Origin: Trachelipus rathkii
Lineage: Eukaryota > Arthropoda > Malacostraca > Isopoda > Trachelipodidae
Direction: 5' to 3'
Assembly: GCA_015478945.1 (NCBI GenBank)
Contig: JABUQX010086836.1
Coordinates: forward strand, 17,501 to 27,500
DNA length: 10,000 nucleotides
The notes beneath the pieces are model-generated. The model made no database searches, was not told the origin of the DNA, and saw only the letters and a list, made by a program, of their open reading frames with translations. This document shows positions 1 through 8,159 of the stretch, piece after piece (positions within the stretch are counted from its first letter, which is position 1; each line of letters begins with the position of its first letter). The position numbers and the translations under genes were made by a program.

Positions 1-42
1 AAAAAAGTTGTCAAAGATTTTTGAGCGGGAGAGGGTGAGAAT

Positions 43-249
43 GCGGACCACCGGTTACAGTTTTTTTAACGTATTTTTTTTAATCATTATTGACTTTTTA
101 TTACTTATTTGATTTAATCTTTAATATGATAAATAATTTAAAGGTATAGTTAAGTGAAGAATTAAAATATAAAATGGAATGTAATACGTAAATAGAGGAG
201 ATTTAAAGACAGAGTGGTCCAGATTCACGCCCCTCAATCGGTGGTCCGC
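43..249. repeat. 11-bp perfect inverted repeat pair about 185 bp apart
   Basis: GCGGACCACCG at 43-53 is the exact reverse complement of CGGTGGTCCGC at 239-249. The interior is AT-rich and holds no open reading frame of note. Outside the arms there is loose similarity (GGGTGAGAAT against the complement of TTCAGCCCG). The pair could be terminal repeats of a short MITE-like element of about 207 bp. I could not see a clean target duplication, so element status is an inference. Confidence 0.4.
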
Positions 250-503
250 TTCAGCCCGCAGGAGGTCGGGTGACTGGAGCGTGATATTCAAACACCGTTT
301 AAATTAAAACTATTATTATTGAATTAAGCATTCTATTATTTTGTTTGTGTTGCTTATGATTCGACTGATTAGGGACTTTGATTTAAGAAAAATAAACAGA
401 TAAAATTCACATCCTCGATTGCGTTAGTCCGTGATATTTGCGTGTCCTTAATGAGGAGCTCGCCCGGGTCTTAGTTCGCCGGTGGCCTGTTCGTTGGTGT
501 TGG

Positions 504-561
504 TTAGGGTATCCTGTCTCTTGGTTGGGCGTTCTCGTAGCCCAACCTGGCGAGACCCTAA
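504..561. repeat. Long imperfect GC-rich hairpin
   Basis: An inner perfect 8-bp stem, GGTTGGGC (523-530) with GCCCAACC (540-547), closes a 9-nt loop. Two outer stems follow: GTCTC (516-520) with GAGAC (552-556), and TTAGG (504-508) with CCTAA (557-561), separated by small bulges. It lies just before the first AT tract. It could be a structured RNA segment of a decayed SINE or only a palindrome-prone site; no function can be assigned. Confidence 0.55.
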
Positions 562-600
562 GGTAATGCCTAAGGTGGTCCGATCACCGTCCCTGCCGAT

Positions 601-720
601 GCTATATTATATATAGTATATATATTATATATATATATTAATATATAATAATTATATATTTTATATAATATATTATATATATATATATTATATTATATAT
701 AATATATATATATATATTAT
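601..720. repeat. AT microsatellite tract
   Basis: Nearly pure A and T, mostly (AT)n and TATATTA-type variants, with a rare G (GTATATAT). The junctions with normal DNA on both sides are sharp. It is simple-sequence DNA with no coding content. Confidence 0.95.
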
Positions 721-1094
721 ACTTAACCGCAGGATATGTAGTGAGTGGGTAATGATCTGCTTAAGACAGCGACCCACACAATGTTGACGACATGAAAGAT
801 TTCTCAAGAGTTCTGAAGAAATTGATAAGAATAACGAGGAATATTAAGTTGGAGATGCGTTTTTTTAAAAAAATTGTTTTAATCTAATGGCAAGCCTGCG
901 TCTTCACTAGCTACAGTGGACTATAGAATGGATTCTTAAACACCGAGAGTGGATAATAGCTATACTAGAGTTCTTCTGGAGATATTGCGTGTGAGAGTCA
1001 CGATGTTTAACTGTGTGTACATCACCTTTGAGTATAAATTTTTGCAGTATCTCGGCAGAAATGTGAATATGTAAGGCTGTCTATAGATTACCTA
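721..1094. other. Unassigned spacer between AT tracts
   Basis: This is ordinary mixed-composition DNA with no sustained open frame on either strand and no recognised transposon motif. I see nothing in it that supports a feature. Confidence 0.6.
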
Positions 1095-1538
1095 TTACTA
1101 TAGTAGTATATAATATTAAATATTATATTAGTATAGTTATATTTAGTATACGTCAGTATACTTAATAGTAGGGTGTATATTATATATATAATATATACTA
1201 TATATATCTATATAGTATCTTTATATATATATAACTATCATATTATATATAATATTATATGATATATATTATATATATAGTATATTATATATCATATATA
1301 GTATATATACTATATATAAGTTATCATAGATATAGTATTATATATATATATATATATAATATAGTATATAGTATAAGTAATATAGTATATATATGAGTTA
1401 TATCCATATTTAGTATAATATATATAATAGTATTAGTAAAGAGTATAGTTAGTATTGATGTATGATAGTATAGTATATATTATATATATGATATAATATA
1501 TATATAAATAGTAATATATTATTATATATATATGATAT

Positions 1539-1569
<31 letters not shown>

Positions 1570-1575
1570 GTATCG
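1095..1575. repeat. Long interrupted AT microsatellite tract
   Basis: About 480 bp dominated by (AT)n, broken by single G or C bases that produce many TAGTATA and TATCATA variants. The interruptions suggest an old expansion that has gathered point mutations, or several tracts that merged. No gene is possible here. Confidence 0.93.
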
Positions 1576-1633
1576 TATTTTAGCCTATGTGTCATCTCAG
1601 GAATGAATAAACATTGAAAACAAAATTTTTTAA

Positions 1634-1780
1634 ATTATATATATATAATAAATATATATATAGTATATATATACTTTATATATAATATATATTATATATA
1701 GTATATATATGTATATAATAATCATATATATATATACGTTAATATATATATATATATATCTATAAGTAATAGTATATATA
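1634..1780. repeat. AT microsatellite tract
   Basis: A third tract of (AT)n with TATAGTATA interruptions. It is separated from the preceding one by about 60 bp of normal DNA that includes an AATAAA-like word near 1606. Simple-sequence DNA only. Confidence 0.92.
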
Positions 1781-1808
1781 GACGTTTTTTGAAATCAATG
1801 TATAAGGA

Positions 1809-1870
1809 ACCCACCATGACTCACAGAGAAGTGACCACACTGGGTTGAATAACCAACTCCATGGGTGGGT
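1809..1870. repeat. Inverted repeat ACCCACC / GGTGGGT
   Basis: ACCCACC at 1809-1815 pairs with GGTGGGT at 1864-1870, with CATG next to the inner side of both arms (offset by one base). The roughly 48-bp interior includes GGTTGAATAACC, itself a small palindrome-like core. This may be the end of a decayed element beside the AT tract. No function can be assigned. Confidence 0.4.
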
Positions 1871-2017
1871 CCTGGCTCATATATATATAGGCCCTATTTT
1901 TAAATATCAAAAATTTGGATGGCAGGATAATAAAGTATTCATATGTAAAAAATATAATAAAAACGCTAAATAAAAAGATTCCTATAATTCATCACACATA
2001 TCAGAGGAGGAGAGCAC

Positions 2018-2030
2018 CACACACACACAC
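2018..2030. repeat. Short (CA)n microsatellite
   Basis: Thirteen bases of alternating C and A. It lies just past the readable end of the minus-strand LINE relic, where it reads as (GT)n in the LINE direction, so it may be part of the LINE 3' tail region. Confidence 0.8.
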
Positions 2031-2040
2031 TATGTATTTA

Positions 2041-3120
2041 GTAATTTCGATATTCTTAAAGGGGTATTTAGAAAGTAAAATAGTTACTGGCTAAAGGGGA
2101 GATGTCGATAAGGATATGGCCTAACCTTTTAACGTGTTATAGACGGCAATAAAAGTACAGGAAAAGTGACAACAGTGAATGGATCTAATTGGGATAATCA
2201 AAGATATGGCGAAGAGATTGTGGGGTATGGGGATGTCAAAATTTGCAGATGGGAGGAGATGCAAGTATTACCTCATGTAAGCGCTTTCATCAGTGGGGGG
2301 ACGAAAAACTGACAATATTCGGCTTTAAATATTTATCATAAGTTTCCGCTCCCCGCTGGATCATGTCATCAGTATTTTTCTTGCCAATAAGATTGAAAGC
2401 CTTGTCAGAGAGCAGGATAGTAATCAGTTGAAGGGAGGCAAAATTGTCGAATGGCATCTGGGAGGTACCTGGAACAGCTCCCGAAAAGAAGTGGCCATTT
2501 TGGTCTCTATCAGCGATGTCATTGCCAGTTACCCTACATGAGGGGGTCAACATGTATGAATTGTCTCTTACCGAATGGAGTAGCCGAAGAAGTTATGTAT
2601 CAGCAGGATACCATCAGTGTTTTTTTGGAATAGGGTTTTAAGCACCTGGAGTGTGCAGAGCGAATCTGAATAAATGACATGAGTGGTCTTGGTTAAGAAT
2701 AGAATCTGAGAAAGGACAATTATTATAACCATTAATTCTGCAATAAAAATTGAAGCATGAAGGGGGAAGGGTATGGGAGAGGTTACAGTCAGGAAAGACA
2801 ATAGACGCACCCACACTGTCCCCTGTTTTAGAGCTGTTGGTAAACACTTAGTAAATTCAACTCATGAATCTTCGCACGAAATGAGGAATCAGAAGTGATG
2901 CCTTAACAAGGCAGCAGCGTGGCTAGATTTGGAGAGAGAGGTCAGGATAAAGCAAATGGTGGGAGCAGGGAATAAGAGAAAGGCAGCACCTTTTCCATCA
3001 GAATGTTAAGGAAATTAAGGATGTTATAAAATGTACTTGCAAATGACCAGTAAAGAGGATTCTGAGATATTTCCTACAGAATCGATGTCAGAGCAGACAG
3101 CATTAGGGTTTGAAAGCAAA
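2041..3120 (-). pseudogene. LINE ORF2 relic: RT end, RNase H and C-terminal tail
   Basis: This is a decayed 3' part of a non-LTR retrotransposon polymerase, read on the minus strand in at least two frames. In LINE order: about 3115-2990 resembles the end of the RT domain; 2850-2505 is an RNase H domain; 2505-2290 continues with a spacer containing DKYLKPNIVSF; 2275-2200 reads SPPICKF-stop-HPHTP...RHIFD, like the cysteine-histidine tail of such ORF2 proteins, with one cysteine codon apparently changed to TGA; 2136-2060 reads RLGHILIDISP, like the terminal LGDIS segment. Frameshifts (for example near 2760 and 2568) and stops make it inactive. An RNase H after the RT fits I-group LINEs (I, Nimb, or Jockey relatives); the exact clade is uncertain. 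Coding similarity ends near 3120, consistent with 5' truncation. Confidence 0.85.
2505..2850 (-). pseudogene. RNase H domain of the LINE relic
   Basis: RNase H cleaves the RNA strand of an RNA-DNA hybrid and normally uses four acidic residues. Here the first block reads VFTNSSKTGDSVG (2847-2809); the usual TDGS is TNSS, so the first aspartate is lost. The second block, AELM, keeps its glutamate (codon 2738-2736). The third, YSDSL, keeps its aspartate (2666-2664). The last block reads VTGNDIAD, with the expected final aspartate at 2511-2509. The first block is in one frame, the second and third are in another, and the last returns to the first frame, so at least two indels have occurred. Block order and spacing match the domain well. 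Confidence 0.85.
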
Positions 3121-3711
3121 GATAACTTGTGCATGTACAATTACCAAAATTACATTTAAAGTTTCTAGAATTAATTAGACATAAATGATAATTAACTGCC
3201 CTAATGTAACCATTTCCCAAAAGTAGCCCTTCTGCCCTAGAGTAGGCATTGCTTAATATATTTGCTTGTTTTGTGCATAACTTTCTAGAGTAATTATAAT
3301 CTCAATAATATTGGCTATGAAAATATCAAAATTAATGTGCTTAATTTCTTTGGGTGTTGATAACTATACCACAGGTTATCAACATTAACCTCCTTGTAAT
3401 GTCATTTCCTTTTAAATTGTATGCACTATAAACTAAGCTAGTAACCTAGTTGTAGGGTTTAAAAAATAAAATAAAAACGTGGAAGGTTTTGCAGAGTTCG
3501 TATCTTTACAATCGGTAGGCAAGTATTCTTTTACAATGTAACCTATTGCATTAATGGAAGTCTTGATAGACCCATGTGGCTTCTTGCTATCTTTTTCTAA
3601 TTCAATACAGAAATAGTTAAAAGATAAAAAAGATAAATAAAAAAAAATGTGGTGTTTGCTAAACTTCAAGTGCTATTTGAAATCACAGAATACTCAATAA
3701 GCTTTTTTTAA
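3121..3711. other. Unassigned AT-rich DNA left of the split open frame
   Basis: No supported gene. One 78-codon minus-strand open stretch (3669-3433) has lysine-, serine- and phenylalanine-rich content and no recognised motif, and it does not continue the LINE frame. The only distinct structure is the perfect hairpin at 3355-3384. Confidence 0.5.
3355..3384. repeat. Perfect 10-bp hairpin
   Basis: TGTTGATAAC (3355-3364) and GTTATCAACA (3375-3384) are exact reverse complements around a 10-nt loop. The arms include GTTATC. The hairpin could be a palindromic protein-binding site or the trace of a transposon end; the sequence alone does not decide. Confidence 0.65.
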
Positions 3712-3849
3712 CTTGGCATTATCATTTCTGAAGTAAAGTCAAAGGATAAAAATCGACAGCAGAAACAAACTTCTTGTTTTTGGTTTTTGGAAACGACTAA
3801 AACTTTGCTTCGTCGTGATGGGAATTTTGCTTTGAAGTATTCCCCTTAT
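3712..3849 (+). pseudogene. Left half of an open frame split by the hAT insertion
   Basis: From the stop at 3709-3711 the plus strand is open through the target site. Its end encodes TLLRRDGNFALKYSPY, up to the last base of the left target duplication. It contains no ATG, so any true start would lie upstream, for example across a splice site. The reading frame passes exactly through the target duplication into the right half at 7607-7723. I do not recognise the product. The run could be chance in AT-rich DNA or part of an older gene or element. Confidence 0.3.
3842..3849. repeat. Left target-site duplication CCCCTTAT
   Basis: The eight bases directly before the CAGGG terminus are CCCCTTAT, identical to the eight bases directly after the right terminus (7599-7606). 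An 8-bp duplication is the rule for hAT elements. Confidence 0.9.
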
Positions 3850-3863
3850 CAGGGCTGCGGAGC
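3850..3863 (+). repeat. Left terminal inverted repeat of the hAT element
   Basis: CAGGGCTGCGGAGC, matching the right end base for base in reverse complement. After base 14 the two ends diverge. A CAGGG start is common among hAT elements. Confidence 0.9.
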
Positions 3864-3877
3864 CGGCAAATTTTTTT

Positions 3878-4080
3878 CCGGCTCCGACTCCGGCTTCCAC
3901 ATTTTAAAATTACCGGCTCCGACTCCCAGTTCCGGCTCAAGCATTTTAAAATTAACCGGCCCGTTCCGACTCCGGCTCCGCTTCCAGCATTTTTAAATTA
4001 CCCGGCTCCGAACTCGGCTCCTGCTGCCGGCTGTTTAAATATGTTGCGGGGCTCCGACTCCGGCTCCGGCTCCGACCCCT
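3878..4080. repeat. Left subterminal GC-rich repeat array
   Basis: Four to five degenerate units of about 42-46 bp combine a CCGGCTCCGACTCCGG-type block with an ATTTTAAAATTA block. The AT blocks fall at 3901-3912, 3943-3954, 3989-4000 and, weaker, 4031-4043. Subterminal repeats in hAT elements are known transposase-binding regions; that role is inferred here. The array ends with CTCCGACCCCTAG, loosely like a second inverted terminus. Confidence 0.8.
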
Positions 4081-4267
4081 AGTTATAACTCCTTCTCCAT
4101 TTACAGTCATGAAATCATTAATTCTGATACAAAATTTTGAGGGTATGATGAAATTTAATGTTTGTTAATGACATCTTTATATTCAGCTTAGAATTAACTA
4201 CTTAGAAAATATTTTAATAGAAAATAAGAATTTTAAGAAATACAGAAAAAGGATAATTCCACTTTTG

Positions 4268-4451
4268 TCCTAAATTTTAATATAATTCCTCTTTGAGCGA
4301 TGACTGCCTGTACAGTTACGTAATATTATTTTAGTTATTTTTTGTTTCCTAAAAAGAATAAAAATCATATTTTAGATTCATCCTTAAGTTTAAAATAATT
4401 CCTCGTGAACTATTAGCCTGAACATTATATAACATAATTTTATTCAAAACA
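4268..4451. repeat. Diverged tandem repeat, period about 113 bp
   Basis: 4268-4313 and 4381-4423 align with shared words TCCT, ATAATTCCTC and GCCTG in the same order. The second copy continues into ATAATTTTATTCAAAACA (4434-4451), which reappears with one base missing at 4872-4888 on the far side of the AT tract. The pattern suggests that the transposase 3' region was duplicated and the AT tract then grew between copies. Confidence 0.5.
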
Positions 4452-4462
4452 GATTTTATGAT

Positions 4463-4813
4463 ATGAAATATATATATATATATATGATCTTACTGTATAA
4501 TATATATAATATATATATATATCATATATAGTAGTAATATATATAATATATAGATATATATATATATATATTATATAATATATTATATAATATATATATT
4601 TTATATAATATATATATTTATATAGCTTTAATATATATATATATTATATATATATTATATATATATATATAATATATAATATAAATATAATATATATATA
4701 ATATATAAATATATACACCGTACTATATAATATATACTATTATATATATATATTATATATATATATATGATATATATATATATATAATTATATATATATA
4801 TATATATATATAT
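4463..4813. repeat. Long AT microsatellite inside the hAT element
   Basis: About 350 bp of nearly uninterrupted (AT)n, with a few G or C bases near 4488 and 4716. It lies just downstream of the transposase stop, in what would be its 3' untranslated region. It is bounded by related words ending ATTCAAAACA at 4434-4451 and 4872-4888. Confidence 0.95.
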
Positions 4814-4876
4814 TTAATCCACTACCTCCTTTCCCCGGATTTCGCTTTGAAACAGCCGACATAATGTTAATATAAT

Positions 4877-6830
4877 TTATTCAAAACAATTGTTCTTAAA
4901 AATAAACCCATCAATAAAATCCTCCTTTAAAGATGTCCTTAGATCCGATTTTATTATTTTAAAGCAGAAAATAAGCTCTTCACATTCAACTTGAATTGTT
5001 ATTGTGCAAATGGCATCTTGCAAAATTTTATTCTTAATAATTGGATTGCCTCTTTAAATACCTGATAACTTTGATTTCCGTTCGATTTTCATTATTCCAT
5101 CTAATGACTTATGGAATTCTACCTTTTATTTTCTAGAAGAATATTTAGGTTGAATGTCTTTACTGTAAATTGTCTTTTTAGTTTTTTAATCGCTTTTCTG
5201 CGGCGTCCAATTTTTCCCTATCTGGCAAATTTGACTTCTTCATCTTCATGCTGACAAATTCCTACAAGCGAGGATTTCCTGAAACTGCTGAAACTATCTG
5301 ACTTCCGGCCCGATTTCTGTTCGATAGCGTTATCTTTTAAGTCTAGTTCACAAAAGAACACTCCTAAACTTTAATACAGATCTTCAAGTTCCTGGAAAGC
5401 TTCTAAAACAAAGATTGTCGACAAAAAATAATTTCATTTTCAGTTAACATTCTTTCCCTTCTTTTCATGGAATTTATTTCTGTGCTTTGCTAAAATCCGT
5501 TCTCTATAAAAATTTTCCTGCAGTCAGTTCTTCTGATTGAGTATTTTTTTTGTTGTAAAGTATGGGTGTTTAAATAATTCTTCGAGTGTTTCGTATTTGT
5601 TTCCAACGACTGTTCGTTGAGAGAAAGTTCAGAAGTACCGGCAGGCATCATACTACTACTATAATCTTTAAGTTGCAGAAGCCTTTAGAGCATAAGACAT
5701 GTAACTTCCCCATCTGTCTCTTGACTAAGATTGCAACTTTTGCAACTTGATTCTTTAGAACGTCCATTAATTTTGGGGTACGTGCCGCTTTTGCTATTTG
5801 TCTCGCCCTGCTTATAAAATTTGCTCTATGAGCTATTGTGGATGACCATCAACGCACTGCTTCACACGATGCAAGTATAAAAGCTCCTCATCCTCCTGTT
5901 GCCAATGTAACGATATCGGGAACATATGTCTTTTCATTGAAGTTTTATCAAGTTTCATTCCTGACCACAACCTATTTACCTGTCTTCGTTTTGAACATTC
6001 AAAAAATCAGTATCGACCTTTACCAGCTTCCTGTTCCTGCACCCTCATTGTCCCTTATTTAATTTTTCAAATCGTACTGATCCGGTTTGATGCGTTATCT
6101 AACTAAGCTAATTACTTCTCTCTTGTTATTTCGAATTCTTATAAGATGTCAGTAACAAATTCTTGATATAATTCGCTGAACATTGTTGAGTCTTTTTTTT
6201 TTCTTTTACTGCTAACATTTTAGAACTATTGTTTTTATCTTCGTCCACATATATAAAATTAATGACAAAATAATTTAGCTTGCCCATGTGTAAGTATCCA
6301 TTTTAAAATGCACAAAGCGTCCCTTATGCAATTTTTAGCTTATTTTTTTGTTTATTCTTCTTCTAAGACCTATTTTACAAAAATTTTTCCAGTCTAAAGG
6401 GAATTCCCAGCTTCTAAGCCATTCCCTCCACACAGTGGCTATTAAATTCCTGGTCCAGCGCAAAGGAAAACTAGATTCGACAACTATGTTGGTTCAGCGA
6501 TGCCAATCAATTGTATTTTGAATTCCCTTTAATAACAGAAAAGTTAATTGCTGCAACTGAAAAGTTTCATTTTTAGTCCTGAGTTTTGATAATTTAAAGG
6601 TTTATCCTGATTACCTTAGCTTCACCTTTCTTTTTAACAATTGCAGTAATGTCTGGATGATAGCGTTTTAATTGTCGCATTAATTTAAAGGATCCAATAG
6701 ATGTATTGTGACCCCATGCATGAGTAACTGGTAGTTAGGTAGACTCTTTGTGCATGATCGAACTGACTGTTTCCCATCAACTGTGTTAACTATTTCAAAT
6801 TGACGAGTTAATTGACTGTTAGCTTTAAAG
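4877..6830 (-). pseudogene. Decayed hAT transposase
   Basis: The enzyme would cut and join the element's ends in the nucleus. In protein order: 6823-6720 and, after a frameshift, 6719-6594 give a BED zinc-finger remnant (TSIGSFKLMRQLKRYHPDI; the histidine end is clear, the paired cysteines are not). 6461-6420 reads ALDQEFNSHCVEGMA, like the conserved segment before the catalytic core. 6180-6085 reads FSELYQEF...EFEITRE...LDNASN, the DNASN block containing a likely catalytic aspartate (6099-6097). 5818-5690 reads RARQIAKAARTPKLMDVL then KVAILVKRQMGKL, matching the region around the usual RW motif. 5025-4880 reads ICTITIQVECEE...IIKSDLRTSL, the C-terminal dimerisation domain, with SLFSALK in the neighbouring frame. 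The stop is at 4879-4877. At least three frames and several stops are used. Intact hAT transposases are about 600-700 residues; the space fits. Confidence 0.87.
4880..5025 (-). pseudogene. hAT C-terminal dimerisation domain remnant
   Basis: This is the best preserved part of the transposase, open for about 46 codons from near 5025 to the stop. The usual hAT pattern, a short hydrophobic strand, a small residue with CER, then FSxLKxIKxxLRxS, is seen as TITIQVECEE, then FCFKIIKSDLRTSL. The serine-alanine-leucine-lysine version of the FSALK word is in the next frame, so a one-base indel near 4975 explains the mismatch. In the family this domain holds the transposase dimer together. Confidence 0.85.
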
Positions 6831-7002
6831 AGAACAACTAACTCAAATATCATAAGCTAATAGGAATTTTGGTTTAGTTTGGACATTGATTTTTCTAAGG
6901 ATATTTAACTTAATTAATTAAAAGTTATCTATAGAAGTACCGAACCTTTTTTATTATTGAATAATAAATATACATATTAAAATTTCTGGAAAAAAGAGAA
7001 TA

Positions 7003-7135
7003 TATTATAAATAGTATATATTATATATATCTAATATATATATATATATTATATATATATATATATAATATATATATATATAATATATTATATATATATA
7101 TTATATAGTATATATATATATATAAGCATATAGAT
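7003..7135. repeat. AT microsatellite inside the hAT element
   Basis: (AT)n with short TATTATA variants, upstream of the transposase relic on the minus strand. It is separated from the next tract by about 90 bp of AT-rich but non-repetitive DNA. Confidence 0.92.
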
Positions 7136-7225
7136 ATATATTAATTTCAGAACATTATTTATATAATAAATTGAAAATATTGAAACATTAGTATAAAAAG
7201 AAAATATTTAAAAATTATTAAATTC

Positions 7226-7264
7226 ATATATAAAATATATTTTTTAATTTATATATGTATACAT

Positions 7265-7348
<84 letters not shown>
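7226..7348. repeat. AT microsatellite near the right end of the hAT element
   Basis: Contains one of the longest pure (AT)n runs in the window (about 7276-7324). It ends shortly before the GC-rich right subterminal array. Confidence 0.93.
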
Positions 7349-7399
7349 ACACCTGTAGTAAATAAAAATTAAGTAAATTACTTAATTTTGTATTTGCCA

Positions 7400-7598
7400 G
7401 AGCCGAGCAGCCCTCTTTTTTTGCGGCTACCGACTGCCGGCTCCGGTCTCCTTAAAATTTCGCCTCTGACTTCCGGCGGCTCCAGATCCCCAAAAATTTC
7501 GCCTGCCGCTCCGCTCCCCGTTAACCCTCAAAGTTTGCCTCCGGCTCCGGCCTGCCAACCCAAAACTTCGGCCTCCGCGGCTCCGCTCCGCAGCCCTG
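7400..7598. repeat. Right subterminal GC-rich repeat array
   Basis: Degenerate units of roughly 31-39 bp alternate CCGGCTCCGG-type blocks with AAAATTTCGCCT-type blocks (near 7454, 7492, 7530 and 7562). On the plus strand they read CTCC-rich like most of the left array, so the arrays are direct rather than inverted; only the outer 14 bp are inverted. A 111-codon plus-strand open run overlaps the array, but its proline-, serine- and alanine-rich start is a by-product of the repeats. Confidence 0.78.
7585..7598 (-). repeat. Right terminal inverted repeat of the hAT element
   Basis: GCTCCGCAGCCCTG, the exact reverse complement of 3850-3863, followed directly by CCCCTTAT. Confidence 0.9.
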
Positions 7599-7606
7599 CC
7601 CCTTAT
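7599..7606. repeat. Right target-site duplication CCCCTTAT
   Basis: Identical over all eight bases to 3842-3849 and directly outside the right terminus. Confidence 0.9.
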
Positions 7607-7723
7607 CATCATTTTAAACACTTTAAGCCTCATTTGAATCGTGTGAACTATGGTGATGTTATCGCTTATCACTTATCAGCAATATTTGTTATTGGCATAG
7701 TGTACGTATTAACTTATTTTTAA
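7607..7723 (+). pseudogene. Right half of the split open frame, with hydrophobic C-terminus
   Basis: After the right duplication the plus strand is open for 38 codons to the TAA at 7721-7723. It begins HHFKHFKPHLNRVNYGD and ends in a hydrophobic stretch, SAIFVIGIVYVLTYF, that could be a membrane segment. With a single copy of the target site it is in frame with 3712-3849, for about 84 open codons in all. Histidine, tyrosine and lysine use looks more protein-like than random AT-rich DNA, but I do not recognise it and it has no visible start codon. Confidence 0.3.
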
Positions 7724-7898
7724 TCTATGTCACAGTGTATTAATTATCTGTGTATATGATCGTTTTCGTTTTTATCTTTCGTGCTTACGCTCGATAAGAA
7801 ATGCTTTTCCAGTTTTAGCACGATTCGTGCAATAAACGCGAACCGCGAACTTTCTCCCATTAAAGTTACTTTTGCTTACACACATTTGGAATCAGCTG

Positions 7899-8020
7899 TT
7901 GTGATGGACCACTTGGTTTTGGAATAAAGAGAAATAAAAAAAAAAAATACAAATGGTTTATATTACAAATAATTGATAAACTATTGTGATGGAGTTAATC
8001 GATTTGGAAGAAATTAGATT
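7899..8020. repeat. Diverged direct repeat, period 85 bp, inside the foldback element
   Basis: TTGTGATGGA occurs at 7899-7908 and again at 7984-7993. Each copy is followed about 10 bp later by a related word (TTTTGGAATAAAGA, and ATTTGGAAGAAATTA). This is an old tandem duplication in the central part of the foldback element. Confidence 0.5.
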
Positions 8021-8159
8021 TAAAGCTGATTTTATTGAATGAAACATTCATCAAACAAAACGGATCTACCACGCCGCCATCTTACTTGTTTACATTTCTT
8101 CGTAAAAACGTGCTTAAGTTCGGCAAGAATGGGAGATAGCAAACTTAAGAGTAAATGAA

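Larger units (their letters stand above)
1..600. other. Unassigned DNA before the first AT tract
   Basis: No coding region, RNA gene or recognisable transposon was found in this stretch. AT-rich DNA is mixed with GC-richer patches at 205-290 and 430-600. The word GTGGTCC recurs at 214-220, 241-247 and 575-581, and its complement lies at 46-52, so the stretch may be a decayed non-autonomous repeat. The 430-600 patch contains a stretch (501-520) loosely like the A-box of tRNA-derived SINEs, but I cannot find a matching B-box. Confidence 0.5.
3850..7598. mobile_element. hAT DNA transposon, complete ends, decayed interior (3749 bp)
   Basis: A class II transposon moved by a DDE transposase. Evidence: perfect 14-bp terminal inverted repeats starting CAGGG (3850-3863 and 7585-7598), a perfect 8-bp target duplication outside them, GC-rich subterminal arrays on both ends, and a minus-strand transposase relic between them with hAT motifs. 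Size, terminal repeat length and duplication length all fit hAT. Two AT tracts (4463-4813 and 7003-7348) flank the transposase on its 3' and 5' sides and have probably expanded since insertion. The transposase is interrupted by many stops and frameshifts, so the copy could move only if an active relative supplied enzyme. An alternative would be a short GC-rich element ending near 4082, but that end gives no 8-bp duplication. Confidence 0.9.

Noticed and set aside
480..560. Possible tRNA-derived SINE or tRNA gene
   Set aside because: The GGTTAGGGTATCCTGTCTC stretch recalls an A-box, but no B-box or cloverleaf can be placed.
2444..2641. Two overlapping plus-strand open runs of 60-65 codons
   Set aside because: They are antisense to the LINE RNase H relic, which explains the region far better.
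3433..3669. 78-codon minus-strand open run
   Set aside because: No motif, no link to the LINE frame and low-complexity composition; likely chance in AT-rich DNA.
3850..4084. A short stand-alone element ending at CCGACCCCTAG
   Set aside because: Its right end matches the left terminus only loosely and only TTAT could be a target duplication, whereas the 7598 end gives 14 of 14 and 8 of 8 matches.
5838..6062. 74-codon plus-strand open run
   Set aside because: It is antisense to the hAT transposase relic, contains no recognised domain and is explained by the opposite strand.
7388..7606. Start of the 111-codon plus-strand open run
   Set aside because: Its proline-, serine- and alanine-rich residues come from the GC-rich subterminal repeat of the hAT. 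Only the part after 7606 lies outside the element.
7427..7672. 81-codon minus-strand open run rich in arginine and glycine
   Set aside because: It is the complement of the same GC-rich array and crosses the transposon boundary, so it is not a gene.
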